From Streptomyces sp. 3214.6 (GTDB lineage: Bacteria > Actinomycetota > Actinomycetes > Streptomycetales > Streptomycetaceae): a stretch of DNA of 64,000 nucleotides. Made by a program: the position numbers and the translations under genes. Below the pieces are notes generated by a model. It searched no databases. It was not told the origin of the DNA and saw nothing but the letters and a program-made list of their open reading frames with translations. Shown piece after piece: positions 16,407 through 25,989 of this stretch. The number at the start of each line of letters is the position of its first letter. The first letter of the stretch is position 1. The stretch spans positions 1,860,001 to 1,924,000 of the forward strand of contig NZ_LT670819.1 of the NCBI RefSeq assembly GCF_900129855.1. The letters run 5' to 3'.

Positions 16407-17218
16407 CAGGACTCCTTGCCGTGGGGGTGGACCGGGCTGTGGCGGCTGCCCGTGCCAGGGGGGTCCGTGCGGTCGAGGGTCGGGCTGTGCGGGTCTGGCC
16501 GACCTGGGTCCGGGCGGTGTGAATCCGCGGTGCTCGAGGGAGGTGCGATGGGCGTGCCCGGGTCGGTCAGGGTCAGGACGCGGTCCAGATCCGGGGGTAC
16601 GGGGCGGCCCGCCGCGGTGCGTTCGGCGGCGTAGTCGGCGAGCATGCGGGCCAGTTCGGCGTCGGCGCGGGCGCGCTGTTCGAGGCCCGCCACCTCGTCG
16701 ACGGGCACTCCCGTGAACAGGCACTTCAGGACGGCGTGGCGCCACGCGTGGGCGTCGAGATGGCGGGCCGTGTAGGGGCCGACGGCGGCGGCGAGGAGCC
16801 GGGTGTCATGGGTGCGCAGGGCGTCCTCGACGAGCGGAAGGGCGTCGGGACCGGACACGAGGTGGGGCAGTGCGTGCAGGACCGCGCGACGCTCGTCGGC
16901 CGTGCCCTGGAAATAGACGCGGGCGAGGGTGGCCGGGTCGGCGCGGGCGGCGTGCAGGATGAGCACGCGGGCGGCGTCGGCGTACCGGCTGCCGCAGCGG
17001 CGTCCGGCCTCGGCGAGGCGCAACTCCCAGACGGATATGGGCCCGTGGGTCCCGGGGTGGGCAGCGGCATCGTCGAGAGCCTGGTGGAACCAGGTGCGGG
17101 CGGTTCCCTGGAGGTGGGTGTCGAGATGGCTGTGCAGGGCCTTGAGGGGAGCGAGGGCGAGGGTGGTGCCCGTGGGTCCCGCTGCCCGGGGTGCCGGGTC
17201 GGCCTGGGGCGGGGTCAT
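16406..17218 (-). CDS. eboA: EboA-domain protein of unknown function
   Basis: A 270-residue, mostly helical protein of the EboA family (core about residues 25-215: TARTWFHQALDDA, WRHAVLKCLFTGVPV, AELARMLADYAAER). The helices resemble short HEAT-like repeats. The last 50 residues are a Pro/Asp/Thr-rich tail unlike the core. No catalytic motif is evident, so a scaffold role is possible. Its ATG overlaps the stop of the TIM-barrel gene as ATGA. Cyanobacterial and bacteroidete homologues always sit with other ebo genes. Confidence 0.8.
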   Translation of the reverse strand: MTPPQADPAPRAAGPTGTTLALAPLKALHSHLDTHLQGTARTWFHQALDDAAAHPGTHGPISVWELRLAEAGRRCGSRYADAARVLILHAARADPATLARVYFQGTADERRAVLHALPHLVSGPDALPLVEDALRTHDTRLLAAAVGPYTARHLDAHAWRHAVLKCLFTGVPVDEVAGLEQRARADAELARMLADYAAERTAAGRPVPPDLDRVLTLTDPGTPIAPPSSTADSHRPDPGRPDPHSPTLDRTDPPGTGSRHSPVHPHGKES

Positions 17219-18480
17219 GGAGTGCTCCCTTGCGGGGTGGCGGAGGGCTCGCCGGGTGGAGCGACGGACGGGTTCGCTGCCGGGGAGGGCGGGCTCGGGA
17301 GGACTGCGTGGGAGGGAGGCTGCGGCCGGCCGGCGGGGCGGTCGGCCGGGGCGAGGCGGGAGGGCGGTCGCGGGTCGGCGTGCTCGACGGCTTGGGCAGC
17401 CGCCTGCGCACGGCGCAGGAACGGAAGGGAGAGTTCGGCGTGCTGGGGCCCGGCATGGGAGTGACGGGGCAGTTCGACCACCGTCAGCCCGCGGTAGCCG
17501 GTCGCGGCCAGGGCGGCGAGGACGGGCGGGAAGTCGATCTCGCCGTCTCCGAAAGGAAGGTGTTCGTGGACGTCGCGGCGCATGTCCTCGATCTGGACGT
17601 GGCGCAGCCAGGGAGCGGCGGCGGGTACGCAGTCGGCGGGAGGGAGCGGTTCGAGGCACTGGCAGTGGCCGATGTCCAGGGTGAGGCCGAGGGACGCCGG
17701 GTCGCCGAGAGTGCGGCGGAGCCGGTGGAAGTCGGCGAGGGTCGCGAGGAGGTGACCGGGTTCGGGTTCGATCGCGAGGGGGATGCCGGCGGTCGCGGCG
17801 GCGTCCAGGACGGGGGTGAGGGTCTCGGCGAGGCGCTGCCATGCCATGTCCGGGTGCGTGTCCGGGTGCGTGTCCGGGTGCGTGCCCGGGTGCGTGCCCG
17901 GGTGCGTGCCCGTCGGGAGGGTTCCGCTGAAGCAGTGGACGGCGTGCGCACCGAGGTCGCCGGCGATGCGGATGGCCCGCAGGAGCAGGTCGACGCGGCG
18001 GGCGCGGTCGTCCGGATCCGGGTCCAGGAGGGAGGGGCCGTGCTTGCGGCGCGGGTCGAGGACGTAGCGGGCACCGGTCTCCACGGTGACGCCGAGCCCC
18101 AGCGTGTCCAGTCGGTGTGCGACGCGTCTGGTGCGGGCGCCGATGTCCGGGGCGAACGGGTCGAGATGCATGTGGTCGAGGGTCAGTCCCACGCCGTCGT
18201 AGCCGAGATCGGCGAGGAGGTCGAGGGCGTCGTCGAGGCGCAGATCGGCGAGGCCGTTGGTGCCGTAGCCGAAACGGAGCGGGGGCGAGGGCGGCGGGGG
18301 CGGGGGCGGGGGCGAGCTGTCGCCGGGAACAGGAGGCAGGAGGGGGTGCGTGGGCCGAGCGGTGCGACGCGGACGGTTTTCCTGCGGGGCGTCCTGTCGC
18401 GGAGCGTTCCCGCGGTCAGCGCGTTCGCGGTTGCCATGTTCGAGGTCGCCATGTTCGAGGTTGGCGTGTTCGAAGCTCAT
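17215..18480 (-). CDS. Sugar phosphate isomerase/epimerase (TIM barrel) with repeat insertion
   Basis: A xylose-isomerase-like TIM barrel of 421 residues. The core runs from about residue 65 (FGYGTNGLADLRLDDAL) to 355, with probable metal ligands in LTLDHMHLDP, LAIEPEPGHLL, LTLDIGHCQ and LRHVQIEDM. Three oddities stand out. The N-terminus of about 60 residues is low-complexity and ends in a run of eight prolines. A (G/D)THP repeat of about five units sits between two core strands. The last 65 residues are Pro/Ala rich. ATG 18480 is chosen; GTG 18504 is possible. It overlaps the IPS-like gene's end closely and the eboA start by ATGA. Confidence 0.8.
   Translation of the reverse strand: MSFEHANLEHGDLEHGNRERADRGNAPRQDAPQENRPRRTARPTHPLLPPVPGDSSPPPPPPPPSPPLRFGYGTNGLADLRLDDALDLLADLGYDGVGLTLDHMHLDPFAPDIGARTRRVAHRLDTLGLGVTVETGARYVLDPRRKHGPSLLDPDPDDRARRVDLLLRAIRIAGDLGAHAVHCFSGTLPTGTHPGTHPGTHPDTHPDTHPDMAWQRLAETLTPVLDAAATAGIPLAIEPEPGHLLATLADFHRLRRTLGDPASLGLTLDIGHCQCLEPLPPADCVPAAAPWLRHVQIEDMRRDVHEHLPFGDGEIDFPPVLAALAATGYRGLTVVELPRHSHAGPQHAELSLPFLRRAQAAAQAVEHADPRPPSRLAPADRPAGRPQPPSHAVLPSPPSPAANPSVAPPGEPSATPQGSTP
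17847..17911. repeat. 12-bp coding tandem repeat (GTGCGTGTCCGG type)
   Basis: About five to six copies of a 12-bp unit, in two variants (GTGTCCGG and GTGCCCGG). It encodes alternating DTHP and GTHP on the minus strand inside the TIM-barrel gene. The unit length keeps the frame, so copy number can vary without breaking the protein. Confidence 0.9.
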
Positions 18481-18487
18481 GTGGTGC

Positions 18488-19627
18488 TCACCCCGCCTCC
18501 TCACCGGGCGCGTCCTTCAGCCGTCCGGCGAAGCGCTGCAGGTCCGCGTGCTGCTCCGCCAAGGCCGATGGCGCCTCGCCCACGGGGTCCTTGAAGAAGA
18601 AGGCGAGTTCGCGGAGCGGGCCGGACAGGCCGGCTTCGTGGGCCCGGGCGGCGAGGCGGGCCAGATCGAGGACGAGGGGTGCGGCGAGCGCGGAGTCGCA
18701 GCCCTGCCAGATGGTCTGGAGGATCATCCGGGTGCCGAGGAAGCCGTCGAAGGCGACGTGGTCCCAGGCGGTCTTCCAGTCCCCCAGCACGGGCACGTCG
18801 TCGATGTGCACCCGGCCCTCCGGAGTGACGCCGAGGGTGTCGGCGAGGACGCGCTCCTTGCCCGCGTTCTTCGCCTCGGCGGCGGCCGGGTCGGCCAGGG
18901 CGGCTCCGTCGCCGCCGCCCAGGAGGTTGGTGCCGGACCAGGCCCGCACCGCGAGCGCCCGCTGGGCGAACATCGGGCCCAGCACGGAACGCAGGAGCGT
19001 CTGGCCGGTCTTGCCGTCGCGTCCGGCGTACGGCAGTCCGCTCGACTCCGCCAGGGAGGCCAGCGCCGGATGGTGCAGCCCGGTGGAGGGCGTGAAGTTC
19101 ACGTACGGGCAGCCCGCGCGCAGGGCGGCCGCCGCGTACAGCGAACTCGGGGGAAGCGCGGGTCCGTTCGCGGCGGGTTCGGTGGAGGCCACGTTCACGA
19201 CGACCGCGCGCGCCAGCCCGCGTCGGCGTACGAAGTCCGTGAGGTCGGCGCTGAACGCGGCGATCAGCTGCTCTTCGTCGCGGGTGTCCCCCGGGACCGG
19301 GCCTCCGGGGCGGATCTCCCGGTCGGCGGCGGCGAGTTCGGCGCCGACCGCCGCGGGCAGCCCGGCCGGCAGGACGCCTCCGGCCGCGAGTTGTTCGGCG
19401 CGTTTGGGCAGGGGACAGTCGGAAGTGTCGTGTCCGCCGAAGACGAGGGAGGACAGGGCCGGCAGGTCGCTGTCGGCGAAGGCGGGCGACTCGGTGACCA
19501 GGCCCGTCGGCGGGTGCAGACCGCCGGTGACGGCGGCGCATCCCGCGACCACGGTGGTGGCCACGGAACCGCGGGCCCCGATCAGCCAGACGCCGACGCG
19601 CGGGGGGCGGGAGAGTGACGCGGACAT
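18488..19627 (-). CDS. Inositol-3-phosphate synthase family protein
   Basis: A 379-residue member of the myo-inositol-1-phosphate synthase family. It has a Rossmann start (VWLIGARGSVATTVVAG), NVASTEP, the DGKTGQTLLRSVLGPMF segment that carries the catalytic Lys, WSGTNLLGGGDG, and WQGCDSALAAPLVLDLARLA near the C-terminus. The family makes inositol phosphate from glucose 6-phosphate with NAD; ebo-linked members may use another sugar phosphate. It opens the ebo-like operon with a strong AAGGAGG site 7 bases before the ATG, and a terminator lies upstream, so the promoter is within 19628-19673. Confidence 0.86.
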   Translation of the reverse strand: MSASLSRPPRVGVWLIGARGSVATTVVAGCAAVTGGLHPPTGLVTESPAFADSDLPALSSLVFGGHDTSDCPLPKRAEQLAAGGVLPAGLPAAVGAELAAADREIRPGGPVPGDTRDEEQLIAAFSADLTDFVRRRGLARAVVVNVASTEPAANGPALPPSSLYAAAALRAGCPYVNFTPSTGLHHPALASLAESSGLPYAGRDGKTGQTLLRSVLGPMFAQRALAVRAWSGTNLLGGGDGAALADPAAAEAKNAGKERVLADTLGVTPEGRVHIDDVPVLGDWKTAWDHVAFDGFLGTRMILQTIWQGCDSALAAPLVLDLARLAARAHEAGLSGPLRELAFFFKDPVGEAPSALAEQHADLQRFAGRLKDAPGEEAG

Positions 19628-19673
19628 GGGCAGCCTCCTTGTCGTGCGCGAACCCCGGAGAACGAGGGGGTGA

Positions 19674-19707
19674 CGGCGGGCGGGGATCCGGCGTCCCCCG
19701 CCCGCCG
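19674..19707. terminator. Terminator after the ThuA/DUF1080 gene
   Basis: A 12-bp GC-only stem (19674-19685 with 19696-19707) lies just past the minus-strand stop at 19712 and before the promoter of the ebo-like operon. It separates the two operons. Confidence 0.7.
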
Positions 19708-19711
19708 CCGT

Positions 19712-21058
19712 TCAGTCGCCCTTGACGGGCAGTTCCTTGATCCGGACGTCACGGAAGGACACCTGGTCGTCGGCCCCGTGGTTCTGCAGGCCGATGTGTC
19801 CGTCGCGCAGGCTCCGGGCCGGGTCGGTGTTGGTGAAATCGTTGATCTTCACGCCGTTGAGCCAGACGCGCAGGCGTTCGCCCTCCACGCGGATCTCGTA
19901 CGTGTTCCACTCACCCGGCGGGTTCAGCGCGCGGTCCCGTTTGCGAAGGTCCGCGGACCTGAAGCCGTAGACGGACCCCGTGGTCTTCTCGGGGACGTCG
20001 GTGGAGTCGATCTGGATCTCGTAGCCGTTGTTCACCGCGGACCACGGGTCGTCCGACGGCGGGAAGCCCACGAAGACACCGGAGTTGTCGTCACCGGAGC
20101 CGCTCGGTTCGCCGGCCGTGGTCTTCCAGTCGAGCTTCAGGGAGTACGCCCCGAAGCTGCGGCCCGCATACCAGAGCAGGCCCATGCCGCCCGTCGACGT
20201 CAGCGTGCCGTCGTCGGAGAGGGTGAAGGCGCCGGGGCCTGCCTGCTGCCAGCCGTCCAGGGACGTGCCGTCGAAGAGCGGACGGTATCCGTTCTCCGGG
20301 CGGCAGTCCGCCTGCACTTCGCCGACCGCATACTGGATCCCGCCCAGCAGGTGTCTGCGCAATGCCGGATCCGCGTAGGACTCCTTCGTGTGACCGACGC
20401 CGGTGTAGAACGCGCGGCCACCCTGGTAGTTCTGGCACCAGGCGATCGGATGGTCGCCGTTCATGGTGCCGCCCGTGTACGACGACTCGTCGAGCGAGGC
20501 CAGGACATGGACCCGCTCGCGTGGGTTGGAGCGGTAGTTGTACCACTCGTCGGTGCGATTCCAGGTCCGGTCGAGTCCCGAGGTCGCCGGGTGGGCCCGG
20601 TCCTCGACGGCGACCGTAGCGGGCTGGATCGCCGGGTGCGACTGGAACCAGGCGCCGACGAGGCCGCCGTAGAACGCCCAGTCGTACTCGGTGTCGGCCG
20701 CCGCATGGATCCCGACGTAGCCGCCGCCGTGCCGGATGTAGCCCTCGAAGGCCTCCTGTTGGGCGGCGTCCAGGACGTCCCCGGTCGTCGACAGGAAGAC
20801 GACCGCGTCGTAGCGCCGCAGGTTCGCCCGTGTGAACGCGCCCGCGTCCTCCGTCGCGTCGACCGTGAAGCCACCCGTCGCGCCGAGCTCCCGTAGCGCC
20901 GTGACGCCGTCCGGGATCGAGTCGTGCCGGAATCCGGCCGTCTTGGAGAAGACCAGCACCCGTCGACCGTCGTCCGTGGCTGCCGAGTGGGCCTCGGCCG
21001 GCTGTGCGAGGCAGCCGAGGAGCAGGGCGGCCCCGGCGACAGCATTCACTGTGCGCAT
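19712..21058 (-). CDS. Secreted ThuA-like/DUF1080 protein
   Basis: A 448-residue exported protein. A Sec signal (residues 1-23, ending AEAHS) precedes a ThuA-like domain (about 33-245: RVLVFSKTAGFRHDSI, FLSTTGDVLDAAQQEAFEGY, YVGIHAAADTEYDW) and a C-terminal DUF1080 beta-sandwich (255-448: FDGTSLDGWQQAG, DDNSGVFVGFP, HIGLQNHG). Both domains occur in carbohydrate metabolism; DUF1080 includes 3-keto-glycoside hydrolases. It starts 11 bp after the glucose-dehydrogenase-like gene, forming a two-gene secreted unit that could oxidise and cleave glycosides outside the cell. Confidence 0.86.
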   Translation of the reverse strand: MRTVNAVAGAALLLGCLAQPAEAHSAATDDGRRVLVFSKTAGFRHDSIPDGVTALRELGATGGFTVDATEDAGAFTRANLRRYDAVVFLSTTGDVLDAAQQEAFEGYIRHGGGYVGIHAAADTEYDWAFYGGLVGAWFQSHPAIQPATVAVEDRAHPATSGLDRTWNRTDEWYNYRSNPRERVHVLASLDESSYTGGTMNGDHPIAWCQNYQGGRAFYTGVGHTKESYADPALRRHLLGGIQYAVGEVQADCRPENGYRPLFDGTSLDGWQQAGPGAFTLSDDGTLTSTGGMGLLWYAGRSFGAYSLKLDWKTTAGEPSGSGDDNSGVFVGFPPSDDPWSAVNNGYEIQIDSTDVPEKTTGSVYGFRSADLRKRDRALNPPGEWNTYEIRVEGERLRVWLNGVKINDFTNTDPARSLRDGHIGLQNHGADDQVSFRDVRIKELPVKGD

Positions 21059-21069
21059 GCGGTCCTCCC

Positions 21070-23595
21070 TCAGCCCGTCGCCGTCGTGAAGGTGAAGTCG
21101 TCCACCTCGTACAGGGTTCCGCTGCCGCCCTTGAAGACCAGGTAGAGCGTGGTCGTGCCCCTCGGGGCGCGGGACAGGCCGGCGCTGACGTCCTGGTAGG
21201 TGTCCCACCCGCCCGTGACCGGCACGGTCGCCTTGCCGAGGAGGGTGCCCTTCGGTGAGCCCGCGCGGACCTCGAGGACGCCGCCGGCGTCGGCGGAGGA
21301 GACCCGTGCGGTGATCTTCTGGGCGTTGCCGAGCACGTACGGCGTGAAGGAGATCCAGTCGCCATGGCTGATGTCACCGACCGTGCGAGCGCCGTGGGCG
21401 GACTCGCGTGCGGTCACCGTGACGCCGGAGGAGGCGCCGAAGTGCTCGGCCTGCCGGTGGCGGGGCTGGAGGACGTTCTGGTCGTGCGAGGTGAGCGGGG
21501 CCTGGCCGCCGCCTCCGCCGTCGGTGTACTCGGCGTCCAGGACCCCGAAGATGTTGGCGTCCTCGTCGTGGCCGCCGTCGGCGCTGGTCTGGAGGGTGCC
21601 GGTGCAGCCCTTGGCTGTGGTCACCGGGTGGCCGTGGCTGTCGTGGCCGAGGACGAAGGTGACCTCGACCTTGGCGCAGTCGATCGCCGTGCCGTCCTCG
21701 GGGTCGGTGACCTTCACCTTGAACGGGATCGCGTCGCCGAAGCTGAACAACTGTCCGTCCTTCGGTGTCTCCAGGACCACCTTCGGGGCCGTGTTGCCGA
21801 CGACGATCTGCACGCTCGCGCTGCCGGTGCGGCCGGAGCCGTCGGCGGCGGTCAGGGTGGCGGTGTAGGTGCCGTTGCTCTTGTACCTGTGCGTGGGGTT
21901 GGCCGCCGTCGAGGTGCCGCCGTCGCCGAAGTCCCAGCGGTAGGTGAGCGTGTCGCCGTCCTGGTCAGTGGAGCCGGCGGAGGAGAAACGCACCTTAAGA
22001 GCGGCCTGTCCCGAGGTACGGTCGGCAGCGGCCTGGGCGACCGGGGAGTGGCCGTCGGTGGCGTTCTCGATGCGGTACAGACCCGAGTGCTCGTCTCCGC
22101 CGAACCAGGCCGTGCCGTAGTCGAGGACGTACAGGGCCCCGTCGGGCCCGAACGCCATGTCCATGACCTGGGTGCCGGTCCACGGGACGGGGTTGATCGA
22201 CTGCACGGAGCCGTTCGCGTCGCTGACGATGCGCTTGATCCAGCGCCGGCCGAACTCCCCGGCGAAGAAGTTCCCGTCGTACGCCTGCGGGAACTTCACC
22301 GGCGAGTCGAGCGAGGCGTCGTAGTGGTAGACGGGCCCGCCCATCGGCGACTCCGAACCGTCCCCGAACTCGGGTACCGAAGCGCCGTCGTACGGGATCC
22401 AGGCGGGCTGGGCCGGGGGCAGGTCGGTGAGTCCCGTGTTGTGCGGCGAGGTGTTCTTCGGAGCGCCGCAGTCGAAGGGCGCGCCGGATGCACCGGTCGC
22501 GAAGTCGTAGGCGACATACGGGTCGTTGTCGCCCGTGCAGAACGGCCAGCCGAAGTTGCCGGGACCGGTGACGCGTGCGAACTCGACCTGGCCGGCCGGT
22601 CCGCGGGCCGGATCGGCGGCGCCGGCGTCGGGACCGTAGTCGCCGACGTAGAGGATGCCGGTGGCCTTGTCGACACTGAAGCGGAACGGGTTGCGGAAAC
22701 CCATCGCGTAGATCTCGGGCCGCGTGCGATCCGTGCCGGGCGCGAAGAGGTTGCCGTCGGGGGCTGCGTACGAGCCGTCGGCGTTCACCTTGATGCGCAG
22801 GATCTTGCCGCGCAGGTCATTGGTGTTTCCGGCGGAACGGCGGGCGTCGAAGGCGGGGTTGCGGCCGTCGCGGTCGTCGATGGGGGTGAAGCCGTCCGAC
22901 TGGAAGGGGTTGGTGTCGTCGCCGGTGGACAGGTAGAGGTTCCCCGCCGCGTCGAAGTCGATGTCGCCGCCGACATGGCAGCACAGGCCGCGCGAGGCGG
23001 GCACGTCGAGGATCTTCTTCTCGCTCGTGGTGTCCAGCGTCCCGTCCGTCTTCAGCACGAAGCGGGAGAGGCGGTTGACGCCGTCGAAGGGGGCGAAGTC
23101 GGCGGCCGTTCCGGTCTCCGGGGCGTCGCCCGCCGGAGTGTTCAACGGCGGTGCGTAGTAAAGGTAGATGAAGCGGTTGCTGGTGAACTCGGGATCCACA
23201 CCGATGCCTTGGAGGCCCTCCTCGTCGTGGGAGTAGACGTCGAGTTTGCCTGCCAGCCGGGTGTTGCCGGCAGCGTCGGTGAGCCGGAGTTCGCCGTCGC
23301 GCGAGGTGTGCAGGACCGAGCGGTCGGGCAGCACGGCCAGCGACATGGGCTCGCCGACCTCGGCCTCCCCCTTGGCGAGGGTGACCTGCTGGAAGTCCTC
23401 GGCGGCGGCTGCCGCGGCCACCGGGTCGGCGACGGCTGCGCCGGCCCGGGGTGTGGTGAGGGTGAGGGACGCGCCGGCCAGCAGGGCGCCGCTCAGGAGG
23501 GCGACAGCTCTGCGCAGTGAAGGACGCCGTCGCCTGCGCGTCCCGGCTCTGCCGGTGCGGTGAGGGGTGCGAGTGGTGGGGTCGTTCCCGTGCAC
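21070..23595 (-). CDS. Secreted PQQ-type glucose/sorbosone dehydrogenase with PKD and CBM6-like domains
   Basis: An 841-residue exported protein. An Arg-rich signal sequence leads into a GSDH six-bladed propeller (to about residue 480: EGLQGIGVDPEFTSNRFIY, LCCHVGGDIDFDAAGNLYL, MAFGPDGALYVLDYG). A PKD domain follows (YRWDFGDGGTSTAANPTHRY), then a linking beta domain and a C-terminal CBM6-like lectin fold. Soluble dehydrogenases of this type oxidise sugars with PQQ. Start GTG 23595 is chosen because GGAGG stands 6 bases before it and the signal sequence follows; the frame reaches 23658. It is co-transcribed with the ThuA gene. Confidence 0.86.
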   Translation of the reverse strand: MHGNDPTTRTPHRTGRAGTRRRRRPSLRRAVALLSGALLAGASLTLTTPRAGAAVADPVAAAAAAEDFQQVTLAKGEAEVGEPMSLAVLPDRSVLHTSRDGELRLTDAAGNTRLAGKLDVYSHDEEGLQGIGVDPEFTSNRFIYLYYAPPLNTPAGDAPETGTAADFAPFDGVNRLSRFVLKTDGTLDTTSEKKILDVPASRGLCCHVGGDIDFDAAGNLYLSTGDDTNPFQSDGFTPIDDRDGRNPAFDARRSAGNTNDLRGKILRIKVNADGSYAAPDGNLFAPGTDRTRPEIYAMGFRNPFRFSVDKATGILYVGDYGPDAGAADPARGPAGQVEFARVTGPGNFGWPFCTGDNDPYVAYDFATGASGAPFDCGAPKNTSPHNTGLTDLPPAQPAWIPYDGASVPEFGDGSESPMGGPVYHYDASLDSPVKFPQAYDGNFFAGEFGRRWIKRIVSDANGSVQSINPVPWTGTQVMDMAFGPDGALYVLDYGTAWFGGDEHSGLYRIENATDGHSPVAQAAADRTSGQAALKVRFSSAGSTDQDGDTLTYRWDFGDGGTSTAANPTHRYKSNGTYTATLTAADGSGRTGSASVQIVVGNTAPKVVLETPKDGQLFSFGDAIPFKVKVTDPEDGTAIDCAKVEVTFVLGHDSHGHPVTTAKGCTGTLQTSADGGHDEDANIFGVLDAEYTDGGGGGQAPLTSHDQNVLQPRHRQAEHFGASSGVTVTARESAHGARTVGDISHGDWISFTPYVLGNAQKITARVSSADAGGVLEVRAGSPKGTLLGKATVPVTGGWDTYQDVSAGLSRAPRGTTTLYLVFKGGSGTLYEVDDFTFTTATG

Positions 23596-23725
23596 GGGTG
23601 CCTCCAGGATGTGGGGCTGGTTGTACGGGCGGGTGCGTACGCCGGGATGCGCCGTCATCCCGGCGAGCTGATGAAAAGTCAGAGATGCCTGGTCCGACGG
23701 AAGTTGTCGAACTCAGTTGTCGAAC

Positions 23726-24724
23726 TCAGTTGCCGAACGCCGCGTCGAAGGAGGCGGACGGCGGCTCGAAGTCGTAGGCCTTGAGGCGGGTCAGGGCCTC
23801 GGGGGCGCCCTGGAGTCGGTCCATGCCGGCGTCCTCCCACTCCACGGAGATCGGTCCCTGGTAGTCGATGGAGCGCAGCATGCGGAAGACGTCCTCCCAG
23901 GGGACGTCGCCGTGGCCGGCGGAGACGAAGTCCCAGCCGCGCCGCGGGTCACCCCAGGGCAGGTGGGAGCCGAGGCGGCCGTTGCGGCCGTCGAGGCGCT
24001 TGCGGGCCTCCTTGCAGTCCACGTGGTAGATGCGATCACGGAAGTCCCACAGGAAGCCGACCGGGTCGAGGTCCTGCCACACGAAGTGGCTGGGATCGAA
24101 GTTGAGGCCGAAGGCCGGTCGACGGCCGACCGCGTCCAGCGCGCGCACGGTCGTCCAGTAGTCGTAGGCGATTTCGCTGGGGTGGACTTCGTGCGCGAAC
24201 CGCACGCCCTGCGCGTCGAAGACGTCGAGGATCGGGTTCCAGCGCTCGGCGAAGTCCTCGTAGCCGCGCTCGATCATCGCCTCGGGGGCGGGCGGGAACA
24301 TGGCCACCAGGTGCCAGATGGCGGAGCCGGTGAAGCCGATCACCGTGTCGACGCCGAGGGCCGCCGCGGCCCGCGCGGTGTCGGCGATCTCCGTGGCGGC
24401 CCGCCGCCGGACGCCTTCCGGCTCGCCGTCACCCCAGATGCGGTCGGGCAGGATCGCCTGGTGGCGTTCATCGATGATGGCGTCACAGACGGCCTGCCCC
24501 ACCAGGTGGTTGGAGATGGCCCAGCACTTCAGACCGTACCTGTCCAGGAGTTGGTGGCGGGACTTCACATATCCGGGGTCCGTCAGTGCCTTGTCGACCT
24601 CGAAGTGGTCGCCCCAGCAAGCGAGTTCGAGGCCGTCGTAGCCGAAGTCGCGGGCGAGGCGACAGACCTCCTCCAGGGGCAGGTCGGCCCACTGGCCGGT
24701 GAAGAGTGTGAATGTGCGCGGCAT
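23726..24724 (-). CDS. Sugar phosphate isomerase/epimerase
   Basis: A 332-residue cytoplasmic xylose-isomerase-like TIM barrel. Metal-ligand candidates sit in [47 protein letters not shown] and [12 protein letters not shown], a pattern shared with IolE/IolI-like and 3-ketoglucoside-type proteins. The ATG has GAGGAGG 9 bases upstream. It starts 20 bp after the Gfo/Idh/MocA dehydrogenase; that enzyme probably makes a keto-sugar which this one rearranges. Confidence 0.87.
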   Translation of the reverse strand: MPRTFTLFTGQWADLPLEEVCRLARDFGYDGLELACWGDHFEVDKALTDPGYVKSRHQLLDRYGLKCWAISNHLVGQAVCDAIIDERHQAILPDRIWGDGEPEGVRRRAATEIADTARAAAALGVDTVIGFTGSAIWHLVAMFPPAPEAMIERGYEDFAERWNPILDVFDAQGVRFAHEVHPSEIAYDYWTTVRALDAVGRRPAFGLNFDPSHFVWQDLDPVGFLWDFRDRIYHVDCKEARKRLDGRNGRLGSHLPWGDPRRGWDFVSAGHGDVPWEDVFRMLRSIDYQGPISVEWEDAGMDRLQGAPEALTRLKAYDFEPPSASFDAAFGN

Positions 24725-24744
24725 GCTGCAGCCCTCCTCGTTCC

Positions 24745-25989
24745 TCAGTCCGCGATGGGGGTGTAGACGGAGTTCTTCTCGGCGCTCTCCTCGACGGCCG
24801 CCAGGACGCGCTGCACCTGCAGCCCGTCGGCGAAGGAGGGTTCGGGCCGGCTGCCCTCGGCGACGGCATGGACCAGGTCGCGGGCCTGGTGGACGAAGCT
24901 GTGCTCGTAGCCGAGGCCGTGCCCCGGGGGCCACCAGGCGTCCAGGTAGGGGTGGTCGGGTTCGGTGACGAGGATGCGGCGGAATCCGGCGTGTGTGCCG
25001 GGTTCGGTGGCGTCGTGGTACCAGAGCTCGTTGAGGCGCTCCAGGTCGAAGGCCAACGAGCCGCGCTCACCGTTGAGTTCGAGGCGCAGCGCGTTCTTGC
25101 GTCCGGTGGCGAACCGGGTCGCCTCGAAGGAGGCGAGCGCCCCGGAGGCGAAGCGGCCGGTGAACAGGGCGGCGTCGTCGACGGTGACCGTGCCGGTGCG
25201 AGTGCCGGCGCCGGCGATCGTGCCGGTGCCGGTGCCGTCGGCGGACGTCGCGCTCAGGCCGCTCGTCGGCCCGTCGGTCAGCGGCCGCTGCCGTACGAAG
25301 GTCTCGGTGATCGCGGAGACTCCGGCGAGCCGCTCCCCCGCCAGGTGCTGTGCCAGGTCGACGATGTGCGCGCCGAGGTCGCCGAGCGCCCCGGAACCCG
25401 CCAGTTCCCTGCGCAGTCGCCAGGTCAGCGGGAAGTCCGGGTCGACGAGCCAGTCCTGGAGGTACGTCACCCGCACATGCCGCAGGGCGCCGATCCTGCC
25501 CTCGGCGACCATCCGCCGGGCCAGGGCCGTGGCCGGGACACGGCGGTAGTTGAACCCGACCATCGCCAACTGGCCCCGCCCGTAGGCGGTTTCTGCCGCG
25601 CGCGCCATGGTCTCGGCTTCCTCGACAGTGTTGGCGAGGGGCTTTTCGCACAGCACATGCTTGCCGGCGGCCAGCGCCGCGACGGCGATCTCGGCGTGCG
25701 AGTCGCCGGGGGTGCAGATGTCGACGAGGTCGATGTCGTCCCGGGCGATCAGGGCACGCCAGTCGGTCTCGGTCGCCGCCCAGCCGTGTCGGTCCGCCGC
25801 CGCACGCACGGCGGAGGCGTCGCGGCCGCAGATCACGGCGAGGACCGGTCGGTGGGGCAGGTCGAAGACGCGGCCCGCGGTGCGCCAGCCCTGGGAGTGG
25901 GCGGCGCCCATGAACGCGTAACCGACCATCCCCACCCGGAGCGGCGGCTTGCCGGCTTCCGGTCCTGCTGACTGCTGCGGCTGTTCCAT
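24745..25989 (-). CDS. Gfo/Idh/MocA-family oxidoreductase
   Basis: A 414-residue NAD(P)-dependent sugar dehydrogenase. The Rossmann start is [16 protein letters not shown], the catalytic motif is [12 protein letters not shown] (EKP) and the second domain starts [11 protein letters not shown] 20-residue Gly/Thr-rich insertion ([20 protein letters not shown]) interrupts the second domain; its codons are repetitive. AAGGAGG precedes the ATG. It is followed by the isomerase gene after 20 bp and preceded, past a 440-bp gap, by the sugar ABC transporter genes. Confidence 0.88.
   Translation of the reverse strand: MEQPQQSAGPEAGKPPLRVGMVGYAFMGAAHSQGWRTAGRVFDLPHRPVLAVICGRDASAVRAAADRHGWAATETDWRALIARDDIDLVDICTPGDSHAEIAVAALAAGKHVLCEKPLANTVEEAETMARAAETAYGRGQLAMVGFNYRRVPATALARRMVAEGRIGALRHVRVTYLQDWLVDPDFPLTWRLRRELAGSGALGDLGAHIVDLAQHLAGERLAGVSAITETFVRQRPLTDGPTSGLSATSADGTGTGTIAGAGTRTGTVTVDDAALFTGRFASGALASFEATRFATGRKNALRLELNGERGSLAFDLERLNELWYHDATEPGTHAGFRRILVTEPDHPYLDAWWPPGHGLGYEHSFVHQARDLVHAVAEGSRPEPSFADGLQVQRVLAAVEESAEKNSVYTPIAD

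Noticed and set aside
17847..17911. Repeat array considered as a CRISPR
   Set aside because: The units are contiguous with no spacers, are only 12 bp long, and are in frame within a coding gene.
21364..23520. A 718-codon open frame on the plus strand
   Set aside because: It lies antisense to the glucose-dehydrogenase-like gene, has no domain-like sequence, and arises from third-position GC bias.
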